DNA of 64,000 nucleotides, taken from assembly GCA_035079385.1 (NCBI GenBank), contig JAVHKY010000040.1:744001-808000 (forward strand), written 5' to 3'. Position numbers and translations under genes: made by a program. The stretch comes from Aspidiotus rigidus. Its lineage: Eukaryota; Arthropoda; Insecta; Hemiptera; Diaspididae. Below are positions 35,060 through 46,148 of the stretch, in pieces. Below the pieces are notes generated by a model that ran no database searches, had not been told where the DNA came from, and was given only the letters and a program-made list of their open reading frames with translations. Position 1 is the stretch's first letter; each line of letters starts with the position of its first letter.

Positions 35060-36393
35060 ATACAAGAAAAATTTTCTGGCAGAGCCAAATAAATAAAGAC
35101 CATGTTTCATGTCTAAGGTAATTTATGTTCGTCGACTTTCACAGTAGGTATGTTAGTCTGACTAGCTTTAAAATACGAGGTCTATGGTAGGTTAAGTAAA
35201 ATACAAAACGCGTTGTACTTCAATTTTATTTTACAGAGCGTTATTTTCTTTACTTACAGTAATTAAAGGTCATATTTTGAGCTATTTTCATGGGGCGAAA
35301 GTCCAATATCCTATATTTTGGGCTACAAGGAAGAAGGGTCGTACTTTCATACTTCTAAATCATCCACGAGGTATAAGCTCGCAGATGCAAGCCCACGGGC
35401 TACCCAATTTGTCCATTAATTTGAGGGGGGGGGGGCAAGGGTGGTAGTAATTTCCGGGAAATTTTTTCCAGTAATCTCCAGGAAACTTTTCCGAATTCCC
35501 ACTCTCTCTGCTTTATGCAGTATATTATACTAAGCTTATACTAGCACTGGGATTAAGCCTAGTATAATAGAGCTAGTATAAAGGAGGTTTGGACCTAGTA
35601 TAAGCCCAGTATAAAATGTCAAATAGTATAGCTTAGCTATGTACTAGGCTAGTATACTGTATATTAGGAATGAGGCCTAGTATACTAAGCTAGTATACTG
35701 TATATTAAGTCTGGATCTAGTAGTTCACTGCATAGGTCAAAAATAGATCTTGCACGTACGCACATTCTTCCAAAATTAGGGGGCTCAGAGCAAATACTAG
35801 CACTGGGATTAAGCCTAGTATAATAGAGCTAGTACAAACTACTAATACTAAGCCTGTAGTATTAGTGAAGTCTAAACCTAGTATGAAGCTAGTATAATGG
35901 AGACTTGAACCTAGTATAGGCCCAGTATACAATGTTAAATAGTAGAGCTCAGCTAGTATATTAGGCTAGTATAATGTACATTAGGACTAGTATACTAAGC
36001 AAGTATACTGTATTGATGGTCTGGGTTTCACAGCTCTTCTTAGCCTACTTTACGCGAGTATACTGTATATGTAGCTTTCTCCTAAGCCTGTAGTATAAAA
36101 GAAGGCTAGACCTAGTATGCAGCTAGTATAAAGGAGGTTTAAACCTAGTATAAGCCCAGTATAAAATGTCAAATAGTATAACTTATCTATGTATTAGTCT
36201 AGTATCCTGACTGTGTATTAGGAATGAGGACTAGTATACTTAGCTAGTATACTGTATATTAAGTCTATAAAGCTAGTATAAGCCTAGTATATCAGCAGTT
36301 CACTGCGTAGGTCAAAAAGAGATCTTGTACGTACGCACGCGCGCAAATTTCGAAAATTAGGGTAGGGTCAGAACAAAGACATGAAACATGTCA
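35060..36393. repeat. Palindrome-rich CTAGTATA repeat array in a dispersed element
   Basis: Dozens of CTAGTATA, CCTAGTATAA and TATACTAGGC units alternate in both orientations between about 35,520 and 36,300. Higher-order copies are visible: ACTAGCACTGGGATTAAGCC occurs at about 35,541 and 35,797, and the unit around AGTTCACTGC(A/G)TAGGTCAAAAA occurs at about 35,722 and 36,296. The block is bracketed by inverted words GACCATGTTTCATGTCT (about 35,099) and AGACATGAAACATGTC (about 36,379). The left part (35,065-35,280) recurs at 43,335-43,620. Confidence 0.7.
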
Positions 36394-36493
36394 AAACTGA
36401 TAAGATATAAAAAATTCTCGGTCAAATGTAATATCCTGTTATAAAAATTCCAATAAGCTTTATAACAAGAGTACCTGTTGGTATATGGAAGAG

Positions 36494-36515
36494 TGAAAGA
36501 CCCCCCCCCCCCCCC
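36494..36515. repeat. Poly-C run
   Basis: An almost pure run of C of about 16-18 bases. Similar runs occur near 38,820-38,838 and 50,334-50,348, and a poly-G run near 35,426-35,434. Confidence 0.8.
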
Positions 36516-37473
36516 GACAATGATATAATAGATTACTTACTCGTATAAGTAGGTGTATTCCGTATCGATTATTAATTTTTATACAACAGTCAATTTTTTC
36601 ATGATCACCGACAGAACGTGCTTCATTCGACCGTATATTTCTTTGAGAAGATTTCCTTGTAAAAAATATCAAGGGTTATTTTTATATGTGAAGCTCCATA
36701 GCGCCGTGCTATTGTTCTTAATTTGTTCTCGTTGTCGTCGTTTTCATCTTCGACATCACGTTGTCATTGTGTTGACGTAAATTGAAATCAACGTTACAAC
36801 AGACATAGTCTTATTCTACATGAAAATCGACTTACGCGCCGCTTGATGGACGTAAAAATATGTGACATTACAACGCATCTGTCCAAGTCTATATATTTAC
36901 ATTTGTGCGATTGATATCGTCGGATACGAGCAGCTTCAGGTATTTGCTTCTTTCAAAAAGTAAATATTCGCAATTCAGAGCTAAATCTTTACGTCACGTC
37001 GTTAAACTGATCAGAGTATGTTATCGCGAAAACTTTCATTCGTTTGATGTGCGTATTTTTTCTAGCAGCCAATCGCACCGCACCACGCCGAATCGTTTAT
37101 CAGCCTTCAGAAAAATTTTCGAATAAGGTAGAATGAGGATTGACGAAACAACAGCAACATAAATTATTGTATAATATAGAGAAAAGTGGTTCGTACCCTC
37201 TTTCAATTTGAATATAGGCTACCTCTATTATCCGGTCACCAAAGACGTATCCAGTTTTCTGGTCTCTCAAATATCTTCATCTCCCCTTCAAATGAATCGC
37301 CTATACGAAAGGAGTGACTAGAGAGTTGATCGGCGCAGGCGATTGGATTCGTAGGATTGTTCCAATATTGATAATAATTTTTCAGCATCCTCGTCAAATA
37401 CTATTATTTATTGACAAGTACATTTTCAATGCAGAAAATCTCAAAAGCTTTCCATTTTTTTGTTACTTCAAAG

Positions 37474-37674
37474 CTTACTGTGGTTCCTCGTTCTGATCAT
37501 CTCTTTATTTGGTGCTTGTAAGCTGATAGCCCGAAGTTACCAGCATTATGACAGAAATCCAACCGTCATCACTACAGAGAGAAATTACAGGGATTGGATG
37601 GTGACGTTTCCTGCCGCTACATTCTGTTTTCTCGACAATTTAGACACAGATCGTGCGAAAGCTTTTATCGCGAA
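37474..37674 (+). CDS. ppk-like: DEG/ENaC (pickpocket-like) channel, exon with first membrane segment
   Basis: First recognised exon of an amiloride-sensitive-type sodium channel subunit, a plasma-membrane cation channel with two membrane spans and a large cysteine-rich extracellular domain. After the acceptor (CTTCAAAG) the frame gives LLWFLVLIISLFGACKLIA, the first membrane helix, then the typical PTVI..TE motif and the post-TM1 segment with MVTFPAATFC. It ends at donor GTATGT with two bases of a lysine codon that exon 2 completes. The start phase requires an upstream exon encoding the cytoplasmic N-terminus, which I did not find. The eight exons give about 472 residues without it, normal for the family (about 450-600). 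Confidence 0.88.
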
Positions 37675-37767
37675 GTATGTACCCGTTGGTACTTGACGAT
37701 TATTCAACATTATAGATCACTCTTGGTTCATTCATAAAACCGTGTATACCTACATGATATGCCACAG

Positions 37768-38092
37768 GACGTGGCGAGTGGAGCCGACTTACGAGGGTGA
37801 CAAAAAGGCAGACGATACGAATCACTCGTATTTCGATATCAACGAATCATTTGACTCCATTTCCTCCTCGCTTTCATTGAAGGAAGTTAAGGCTGAGGTC
37901 GCCGCCGACGGGATCGACGATGAAAAAGTCATATCGATTGATGTAGCCGTCGCTCATTCCGGAACGTATCGTTACTATTTCACTTTTCTTCAAAATCTCG
38001 TCAATCAAACGTTTTCGAATATGGAAAGTTTCAAAATATATTTGCGAGATGATACTCTATCTCGTTTGAACATAAAGAGTACCGTATTGAAA
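37768..38092 (+). CDS. ppk-like: DEG/ENaC channel, exon 2 (extracellular)
   Basis: Begins after GCCACAG and completes the split codon from exon 1, then stays open for 108 codons to the donor GTTAGT. It encodes early extracellular sequence with many acidic and serine residues (FDINESFDSISSS) and a FTFLQNLVNQTF segment. That fits the region before the thumb/palm cysteines, and it contains a potential N-glycosylation site (NQT). No cysteine is present in this exon. Joining to the next exon is in phase 0. Confidence 0.82.
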
Positions 38093-38189
38093 GTTAGTGT
38101 AAAGGACAAGTCGTTGTTTTTGAAAAAATAACGAAGTTCCTATTTTACGTATTTTTCTTGCTTAAAGGACGATATTTCGCCTTCTATAG

Positions 38190-38323
38190 GTAATTCGAGA
38201 TTATAAGATGAAATCCATTTTCTACACGACCGACTTCAATAATACTGAATTTTATCTCACGCCTACTGAAATGGGAATGTGCTATGTACATGGAGGAATA
38301 TTAACGGATTACATTACGCTGGG
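38190..38323 (+). CDS. ppk-like: DEG/ENaC channel, exon 3
   Basis: Starts after CTTCTATAG in phase 0. The motif TPTEMGMCYVHGG matches the conserved (T)xxGxCYxFN stretch of DEG/ENaC proteins. It ends after CTGGG at donor GTTAGT, leaving two bases. In relatives this point is preceded by cysteines (a C-x-x-x-L-x-x-C-x-W type segment). Here the sequence DYKMKSIFYTTDF has none, so either this subunit lost that disulfide pair or a very short exon was missed in the 97-base intron, where I see no candidate. Confidence 0.78.
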
Positions 38324-38421
38324 GTTAGTGAGTTGTATGCGCTGACGCACATTTGTGTAATAAGATTAGAAAACATTCTGTTTAATTTATCGAAATAATA
38401 ATTATTAATGATGCTGCGTAG

Positions 38422-38521
38422 AAATGCTCCTAAAATACGCGAAAATTTTCTACCACCAATGTGTACTCACGCTGACACTCTATGCTTCGCTCTGACCGAG
38501 GGTTTTCCTAGCGACGTGCGA
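38422..38521 (+). CDS. ppk-like: DEG/ENaC channel, exon 4
   Basis: A 100-base exon between acceptor GCTGCGTAG and donor GTAAGT. One base completes a glycine codon from exon 3, followed by 33 codons containing PPMCTHADTLCFALTEGF. The phases at both ends agree with exons 3 and 5, which is the main support. The sequence itself is diverged from the usual linker. The GF near its end fits the GF(x)V..H.P context continued by exon 5. Confidence 0.65.
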
Positions 38522-38906
38522 GTAAGTCAAATAGTTTTATTTTTTATACCTGCGCCCCCTCCCTCTCCTCCAAGATTGATTTACAAAGTTTCAAGAATCT
38601 GTTTTCACCAAATTTTCCAGTCAACTATTAGCGACATTAAAGCAAAAAAATAATTGAGGCAAATAAGGAACCTGTTTTATGGGAGCTTCTTGTATGGATT
38701 TTCAATTTTCGCTTATACTTCGAAAAATAATTGATAAATCGATATTTAGGTATAATCGATATAATATTTGGATTATATTTCCAGCAATCATAATGGATCT
38801 CAAGTTAATGATCCCAACCCCGCCCCCCCCCCCCCCCGCGCGTCCTCGTCATATTGTCAGGTACTGCTTGGAAATCGAAATTTTTTCTAATCCCTTGTTT
38901 TTCCAG

Positions 38907-38979
38907 ATAGCGCTCGGCCTCTTTTTACCAACTATTGGAGGTATTGCATTCTTGCGCACGGTGGAATTTTTGGTGTGGG
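38907..38979 (+). other. TM2-like exon candidate inside intron 4
   Basis: A sequence bounded by acceptor-like TTTTTCCAG and donor-like GTATGT translates to a hydrophobic helix, IALGLFLPTIGGIAFLRTVE followed by FLVWG. It recalls the second membrane segment of DEG/ENaC proteins (an LGLFL core and a VEF terminus). It lacks the GxS selectivity motif. If read through the donor it ends in a short basic tail and a stop at about 39,022. It could be a decayed duplicate of the terminal exon, an alternative last exon, or chance. Confidence 0.3.
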
Positions 38980-39923
38980 GTATGTTTTCTCGGCGTTTCA
39001 AAGTGTGTGGATTACGATTTTAACATTGGCTCAAAAAATAGGGTCATTTTTCTTGGAAATCGGATTTGTAGTTTTTGAGATTTTTCCATTTTAATTTAGA
39101 AAAATTCGGAGCGGGGTAAGTTGAACGTCAGTTCGTTAACCATCCTGCGTTGAAAAGAATGAATGCTGCTATGGAAAACGAAGAGTGTTACCGACTTGTG
39201 CGCGAAAAGTGTTTCTTTCCCAGGAGGGGAGGGGGTTGTAAGTTGTGTATTATCAGTACACGAGATTGAATAAAAAATAATGCTTGCAAGTTTCGAAAAT
39301 GAATTTGTATCGGAAAACGATATCATTTTGCCGTTATTAACGAAAACGATTAAGTAATATAATGTAGTCAATAATGAACAAAACGGAAAAAAAGAGAAGT
39401 AGAAATGTAGGAAAATAAGGTAAGAAAACTCGGTTTTGCTTTCGTGCTGTGAAGGTTTTTTTTCAAATAATCCCGTTATATAAAATGGGTTCTCTATTGA
39501 AAAATTGCCAAGTACTTCCATTCCTGAAAAATGAAAAAAAAAAGGAGGAGGAGGAGGAGGAGGAGTAAATTATGTTCAGATTATTTATTGTGTGTACCTC
39601 GTTGACCCTGGGGATGGGATAAGTTAGAACCAGGCCTTGAAAATTTGGTAAAAAAAATAGGCATTGAAGTGAGAATATTACACATTGTCGTCGGTGAATT
39701 TTTTTAAAAGTGGTTCTACTGGTTTTGAGATAATTTTTATGAAAATTTAATGGAAAAATGCGTCGCTCGAAGAGAAAAACAATGTGAACCAGAATTACAC
39801 ACGTAGGTATTGTGAAATACTATACTTTTACTTCACAAATTGTGTGAACATTTGGGTAAAGTATCTGAGTTCACGATGATACTTTTTCATCGCAACATTT
39901 ATAATCTTTTCATCTTTCAATAG

Positions 39924-40200
39924 TATTATATTCATTCGCCGTACGAATTGCCTGATAGCGGACAGGCTTATTTTCTGGTAACTGGACGTATGGATAAAGA
40001 CGTGACTTTAAATTCGCTGGAAACGACAGTATCCGCTGGAATTGAAAAACTGAGCCCATCTCAACGACATTGTCGTTTCATAAACGAGCCAATAGCTTCT
40101 CATTTACGAGTATACAGTTTTAATTTATGTCGCATGCAATGTCGTAAAGAATTATCATTCAAACTCTGCGGTTGCGCTCCGTATTTCTACACTGAAGAAA
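39924..40200 (+). CDS. ppk-like: DEG/ENaC channel, exon 5 (cysteine-rich core)
   Basis: Begins after TCAATAG in phase 0 with YYIHSPYELPD, the conserved (V)xxHSPxExP motif. It continues through GIEKLSPSQRHCRF to the cysteine-rich block CRMQCRKELSFKLCGCAPYF, one of the most diagnostic DEG/ENaC signatures. It ends at donor GTGAGC with one base, giving a serine codon with exon 6. All expected cysteines of this block are present. Confidence 0.93.
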
Positions 40201-42573
40201 GTGAGCCCGTATTATTGTTCTGTACAAATCGTCTACATACACACTCGAATGAATTTTTAAACGGCACCAGGAGCTGCAATTAGTTTAGCACGCTTATAAA
40301 GATAAAAATGACATGAAATATTGAAGGAATCTTTTTCATGTAAAACGCGTCAAACTGACAATTATTTTGTTTGTTACAATACTCGTAATATTATTCCTGT
40401 CGTGTACCTGTATAATATATTTTATTCAAAAACTTATTATACAAATACGTACTCGTATTTCAATGATATTTTTATTTCATTTGCTTGTTTCGTTCCTAGC
40501 ACGGTATAAGATATACCTAGAGGTATGGACACGACCAAAAAATTGTGTCCGCAAAAATGTTATAATCTACTTTAATTCCGCTAGGTTTGCAGCGAGCTAA
40601 ATTCGCTGTTTCCTCACCCCACTAACAACGGTACATTACCTTAGGTACCACAGGTTCAGCCAATTTTTAAAACATATAATTCATCGAAAAAATTACACAT
40701 AGAAATATTTCTTTCATCAATACGTAGAATGACGTGGAGAAAATTTATATTCGAGATTCCAGATTTTTAAATTAATTTACGATTTTTCTATAACCTTTTG
40801 AAAATGAGTGTGTTCCCATAAAACTCAATGTATTAGCGTTGTATAGTGCCATCTCTGCGCATGTCGAGGAACTATAACCTTTTTGCGAACAGCTACGCGT
40901 ACAGCCAGTATAATTATATACTCGTGTCCATACCTCTATATCTTATACCGTGGTTCGCTCGAATGTTACGCGCGTACGACACGAATGTACAAACCACCCT
41001 TAATGAGAAATCTACCTCAACATCCAGTAAAGATGGCTACACGCTGTGCGCGGCGAAAGGACAGAGCAAAAATCATACCATTAAAAAAAAGTTAGGCGAG
41101 AAATAAAGACGAATTATTCCCTTCATGTTTCCTAATAAAAAAATTATGGCTTCCTGAACGAAGTTGTACGACGAACGCAGGGAACCTGTTCAATGGGTGT
41201 ACAGTAATTGATTTTAGTATTGAGAATTCAAATAGAAATCTTGAAGATTCTCAAGTTTTCCTGAGTCCCTTGTATCATGGTGTATGTAGCCTGAAAGTAA
41301 AAATTTTTTCAAGACCCATTCCTTCCTACCATATATTATTATGACTTGAAAGTCAACATTTCCTTCAAAATCCCTCTCCTATCATATAATATGGCTCGAG
41401 AGTCGAGAGTGAACATTTTTCCAAGTCCCCCTCCCATCATATACATAGCTCGAGAGCCGAAATTTTTCGAAATCCTTCTCCTATCTTGTCCAAGTGTAGC
41501 GCACGGCAGATTTTTCGAAAACACGCCATAAAACTGTTTCCTATTAGAAAAACGCTAATAATGAATAATGGGGCGAATAGCGTACACGGGATGACGCATA
41601 AGAAGAATTACACGAAAAATTTCGTTGACGTTTCGTCCGAAAATCACTCCAGGCAGAGATCGGTTGCGAAATGCGAAATGAGAAGAAATCAGTTCGTGAA
41701 TAAGACGAATGATATTACCGCTAATTAGTTCCTACACACTATTTTCATTTCGCTTTTTTGCATCTTTTTCGTGACGTTTCGCGCACAGTATACAGTATAC
41801 GGCTAGCTTTTAAGAATTAGCAGCGCGAGTCCTCTCGAAAATTCCCTATGAAACGGATTTACGAAGAGAGTCTCTTCTTCTCCTCTCTGCTTACGCGGTG
41901 GAGTTTAGTCTTGTGTCACGTATCCGTTCTTCCATGAAACCGGTGAGAGGCACTTCTTAGCTTCCTTTCTTGTCTTTTCTCGTTTTATTCAATCTCCACG
42001 CTGAACCAGTGAAAGCTGTAACCGTTTGGCTTCCAGCTTTTTCCGGCTCCTTTTCCTCTATCTCTTTCTCCTTCTGGCTTGTCCTTGTCCTCGTTTAAAC
42101 AGCCGGACTATTCTCTTTTCTCGTAAATTCCCTTCCAACTCCCCCCCCCCCACCTTTCCCTCGGCTGCTAGAGTACCACGTTAAATTTAGAATTTTGTGT
42201 ATTTACCAATTCATTTAATGAATCATAAAGACTTTGAAACCAATCACAATCTTAACGTTATTCGGGAGTCGCGTCGCGTCACAGACACCCTCACGTTTTG
42301 CAGTCAAAATTCTGTTGCTCAGTCCTCAGTGCGCTCTGTTGTCCAATCTCTTTGATCTAAATATTTTATGTATCTCACTTAATCGTACCAAGTATTTCTT
42401 GACCAATGCGTGTTACGTTTCACTCTGTAAATATTTATGTAGGGTATTCTACTTTATTTTGCAAAACATTTTGAGAGAAATGCTATTGAATGCCTCTAAT
42501 TTAGCGTAAAAAAAAGTAAAAAAATATAGTAGTTCCATCAATACCACGCTAAATATATTATTTCGTTTATCAG
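40201..42573. other. Intron 5; repeat-bearing, no other gene recognised
   Basis: Contains the minisatellite block at 41,220-41,515 and pyrimidine-rich DNA at about 41,860-42,150 with a poly-C run near 42,142. Small frames here have no domain. Confidence 0.5.
41220..41515 (+). repeat. Roughly 60-bp minisatellite, about four units
   Basis: Units of the type (T)TTTTCCAAGTCCC(T)CTCCTATCATATA..., then CTCGAGAG or CTTGAAAG, then an A/T-rich half, repeat about four times in intron 5 of the channel gene. It is the same family as at 6,200-6,645 (opposite strand) and 30,230-30,480. Confidence 0.65.
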
Positions 42574-42733
42574 GTCGTATTCCACTCTGTGATTTGAAAG
42601 GACTCGTGTGTTTGTCTCAATATTCGGATGCGATTATTACACTGCGTAGAAACGGGACAAAATTCTTTTGTGACTGTCTACCTCAGTGCAAAGATATACG
42701 TTATTCCATCGACAAAGAAATAACACGATCTTG
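42574..42733 (+). CDS. ppk-like: DEG/ENaC channel, exon 6
   Basis: After TTATCAG two bases complete the serine codon. The frame then contains CDLKGLVCL and FFCDCLPQCKDIRY, matching the conserved C...GL.C and C.CLP.C....Y motifs before the palm domain. It ends at donor GTACGT with TG of a tryptophan codon completed by exon 7. Confidence 0.92.
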
Positions 42734-42878
42734 GTACGTACATAAAATTTATTACGGCAAGTCTGATTTCGATAAGTTCCTATGGTAAATGTAAGTTATT
42801 TGATACATTTGATAAAAATTATACCACTGAAATGAACTGAGACGTGTCAAAAATTACTCACCTGGAAAGTAGTTTTAT

Positions 42879-43330
42879 TTAACGAAAAGATTTGTGACGC
42901 GCTGCTGGAGAATTCCATGTTTGCGGAGCGAGAATCAAAAAGTGATGTTGAACAGAAGAAGAGCTCTGAGCCGGAAGTAATGGCGCGTGCAACTGAGGTT
43001 TATACAAATATACATTGTTGAACATATTTGTTGATAATGTTCCCTCATTGAACCGAATGGAATCTGATCGCTTAACAAATGTTGAAACAAGATTAAAGAC
43101 ACAGGGTGCATGCGCTATTGATAAGCAGAAAGGATACAACAGGTAACATTGCGCATAAGTCTGCTGATTTGTTTGTACTCGAAAAAGTTTCCTGTAGAAC
43201 CGTATTCAAAAGTAATAAATAATAATTTTACATTTCTTTCAAATTACAAGAACCGATACATGGTAATTGCCAAATACTATTAATTATCACAATTTTTGTA
43301 CCTTTTGTAAAGAAAAAAAGAAAAAAGAAA
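42879..43330. other. Intron 6 sequence, nothing recognised
   Basis: A minus-strand frame of 86 codons exists (42,879-43,139) but has no recognisable motif and is probably chance. Confidence 0.4.
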
Positions 43331-43334
43331 AATT

Positions 43335-43620
43335 ATCTTCTGGCAGAGCCAAATAGAAACAAGGGTCATATTTCGTGTCTACTGCACTGTAAATGAGGTT
43401 TCCGCCTGGTTCAGCTGAGTGGTGCACGGCTTATTCGTATAGCCTAGTGTAAATCTAGTGTACTATATCTTAGGCTAACGAACCTTAATAAAAGGTCTAT
43501 GGTAGGAAAAATGAGATACAAAACGCGTTGTTTTTAAATTTTATTTCACAAAGTGTTATTTTCTTCAGTTACAGTAATCAGAGGTCTATGATAGGAAAAA
43601 TAAGTTACCAAACGCATTGT
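43335..43620. repeat. Dispersed repeat copy shared with 35.06-35.29 kb
   Basis: TTCTGGCAGAGCCAAATA, GGTCTATGGTAGG and ACAAAACGCGTTGT occur here and at 35,076-35,215 in the same order and orientation. A short stretch of the TAGCCTAGTGTA type (43,440-43,475) replaces the long CTAGTATA array of the other copy. A second local copy of GGTCTATG(G/A)TAGGAAAAAT lies at about 43,580. Confidence 0.65.
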
Positions 43621-43635
43621 TCTTAAATTCTTAAT

Positions 43636-44020
43636 TCATCTGTAGAACACAGAATCTATGCCCTTTTGATGTCTCGTCGTTGGCAGAGTCTTATCATTGT
43701 TCATGTCTAAATTCCACGTTTCTTTTAGAAATTGAGTTAACGTGTTCCCTGCTTCGGTATTATCGTTGTATGCGTTGAATCTGCCAAGCAAATATGAGGC
43801 GCTCCCTCCGGAAAGAAGAGTATCTTTCACTCTTCCGCCCTGAAATCTGTAACGATGTAAATAAGCGATAAAGTCGTACCGTATTCCTGTTCCGCATAAC
43901 CATGTACCTATTCTTTCCTGCACTGCCGATCTCATTATAATGTTTCACAACTTCTGTTTGTTGTATAACTCGCACGTATGGTAGAAGTTGTTGCAACCAA
44001 TTGCCTTCTATAGTCTCCAT
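43636..44020 (-). pseudogene. Unidentified coding relic with one frameshift
   Basis: Two overlapping minus-strand frames combine sensibly. One starts METIEGNWLQQLLPYVRVIQ (44,020 to about 43,930). The other (43,935-43,636) continues through LSGGSASYLLGRFNAYNDN to a clean C-terminus near KGIDSVFYR. A single frameshift near 43,930 separates them. Composition and continuity argue for a once-real protein of about 130 residues. I do not recognise the family. It lies antisense in intron 6 of the channel gene, in mobile-element debris. Confidence 0.45.
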
Positions 44021-45182
44021 TTTATTACCGTAAACATGTAGAGGACGTAAAGGACGTCTATTTCGAAGGTAATTTTAAAAAATCTCGCTTTTCCCCAATT
44101 TCCATTGCCTTATTTACCAAAAAGGAAAGTATATCAGACGTTGATTTTGTAGCATATAATTTCCTGTGAGAAGAAGGATTAATATGCAAAAAAGAATCCA
44201 ACCGAAGAAGCAATTTCTTGGAATCTTTTGTAATTCTCCCCGAGACACCCCATCTAGACTAATACGTTCAAGTGATGAGGAATCCGCATTACATGTTGTG
44301 CACGCGAAGCCTGGGAATATTAGAAACCACCAACTGTTCTTTCAAAATGAGAATCTCCTCTTGCAATACCGATTTTAAAACAACTCTGCTTAAACGGTGG
44401 TCAGCCAGAATCTCACGACTAGTGAAAACCAACTGCAAACTTCCTTTCGGAAGTAAATGTAACAAGATTTCGTGCTTATCTGTCGTCTATGTTGTACGAA
44501 CAATTTTCTAACTGCCTCATCCAAAAAGGCTGTGTGTTAGTTGCGTCTCGAGCTTGTTTTACATGTTTGAGTTGCGTCCGAAACAAAATGAAAGATGTTA
44601 AAATTACGGCCTGCGCTTCAGAGAGGAACATCAATGAATTGCGTCCCACCAGAATATTTTTATGTACGTTGTTCGGAGACGGTATTAAGACTATTAGCAT
44701 TAGGTACGATGATTCATATAGCAAGTCGCAACGTGTGTATACTAATTTCGAAATAGCTGCAAACTACGTATCGAATGCGTAATGCTGAGGGATCGTTTTT
44801 TGGAAACTTTTTGGGGCTGAGTTTCCTGCGAGAAGCCTTGTTCGAAGTCCAGGATATATCGTACCTAAAAATGCGTAGCGGCTCCGGAAGTGACAGGATG
44901 GACCCGAAGAAGCTATTGTCGAACAGTACATGACACGACTGGACGGAGGTCACATCGATATAGATTAACTTTTGTGCACGATCTACCAAGGAAATTCTTT
45001 CCTCCAAAAATTAAATAACCTACGCGCAGTATTCTTGAAAAAAGTTTTAATTTTTTGTAACGAGTTGTAATTATATTTTCATGGAATATTAGGACTATTA
45101 TTCTGCTTCAGTGGGACGCGATTCATCCAACCTTCGGGACGCAACTAATAATATGAACGGTTTTATCAGAGACGCAATTCAA

Positions 45183-46004
45183 CTATCTCATTTTTTTTCT
45201 CGGGCCGCAATTGATTAAAAATGGAGTTTTTGGGACTAATAACTTCCCGCACTGCATGTGCTGCTTATAAATGCTAATACGGGCTGGACTTTTGAGGACA
45301 ACTTTTCGCGAAGAACTGATGAGCCCATTGACGTCGGGAAACATATCCCTAACTTTCCCGCAAATCCTATGGATAGCATGAGCGATGCAAATTACATGAA
45401 TGAGGTTCTCGTAAATTGCTTTCAAATTTTTTCCAGCTCGGCACATATAGGGTGCAGCGTCGGTAACGAGAAGTAGAATACGGTTCGAAAAATTTCACGT
45501 TGGTAAAATTGGATTAACGAATTGTTCACAAATGTTGTGACTGTTTCACTATTAGTACTGTCCAAATTACGAGACGAGATCAAGAATGGGTCGCCAGGTT
45601 CCTGAAGAAGCTAATATACCGATAAGGAGATCTCCACGTGAATTTGTGGTCTCATCCACCATGATGTAAACATAGTTGCCGCTTATTCTCTTCCGTATCG
45701 TATTCAACGTTTCATCAAATTCATTTATTTCGACCACTGTCTGCAAGATTACGAGTGAATTCCGCGTTATTTTCACTGTACAAATTAGTTTGTCCTCATT
45801 TTGTAGAGTAATTTTAAATATTAGCCGTTTTCTTGCATTTCTGGTATTTTTCTCATTTCTGGCAAAATAAAATTTTTTCTCATGGGTCCCTGAGTTATGA
45901 AACGCACTCCAAAAAGACTCCCAACCGTCTGCCCTTTCAGGAAATGAACTGATAAATGCAATTAAGAGAATCCGAGCTCTAGTCATGTAAGATAACGACG
46001 TCAA
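45183..46004 (-). pseudogene. hAT transposase relic
   Basis: Minus-strand frames carry the hAT catalytic core. 45,567-46,004 contains NYVYIMVDETTNSRG with the first acidic residue in the DETT context. About 45,440-45,510 contains LLVTDAAPYMCRAGKN with the second aspartate. 45,183-45,446 contains the HVICIAHAIHRIC motif (C-x-x-H) followed by FPDVNGLISS and SPARISIYKQHM. The order is normal for hAT transposases. Frame changes between the pieces and loss of recognisable sequence beyond 45,183 (no dimerisation domain) show it is dead. It sits antisense in intron 6 of the channel gene. Confidence 0.8.
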
Positions 46005-46148
46005 TATTCTTAGTTTTGATAAATTTCTTGATTGTCAAGCATTATAGACGATTAAAACAAAAAGTCGAGTTGCAACGTTATCATTATTATTCTTGTCTAC
46101 GGCTTGAAAAAAAAAAAAAATCGAGTAATTTCAAAATCATTTTTTCAG

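Noticed and set aside
39096..39521. 141-codon minus frame
   Set aside because: Phe/Ser-rich, lies in channel intron 4, no recognisable domain or splice context.
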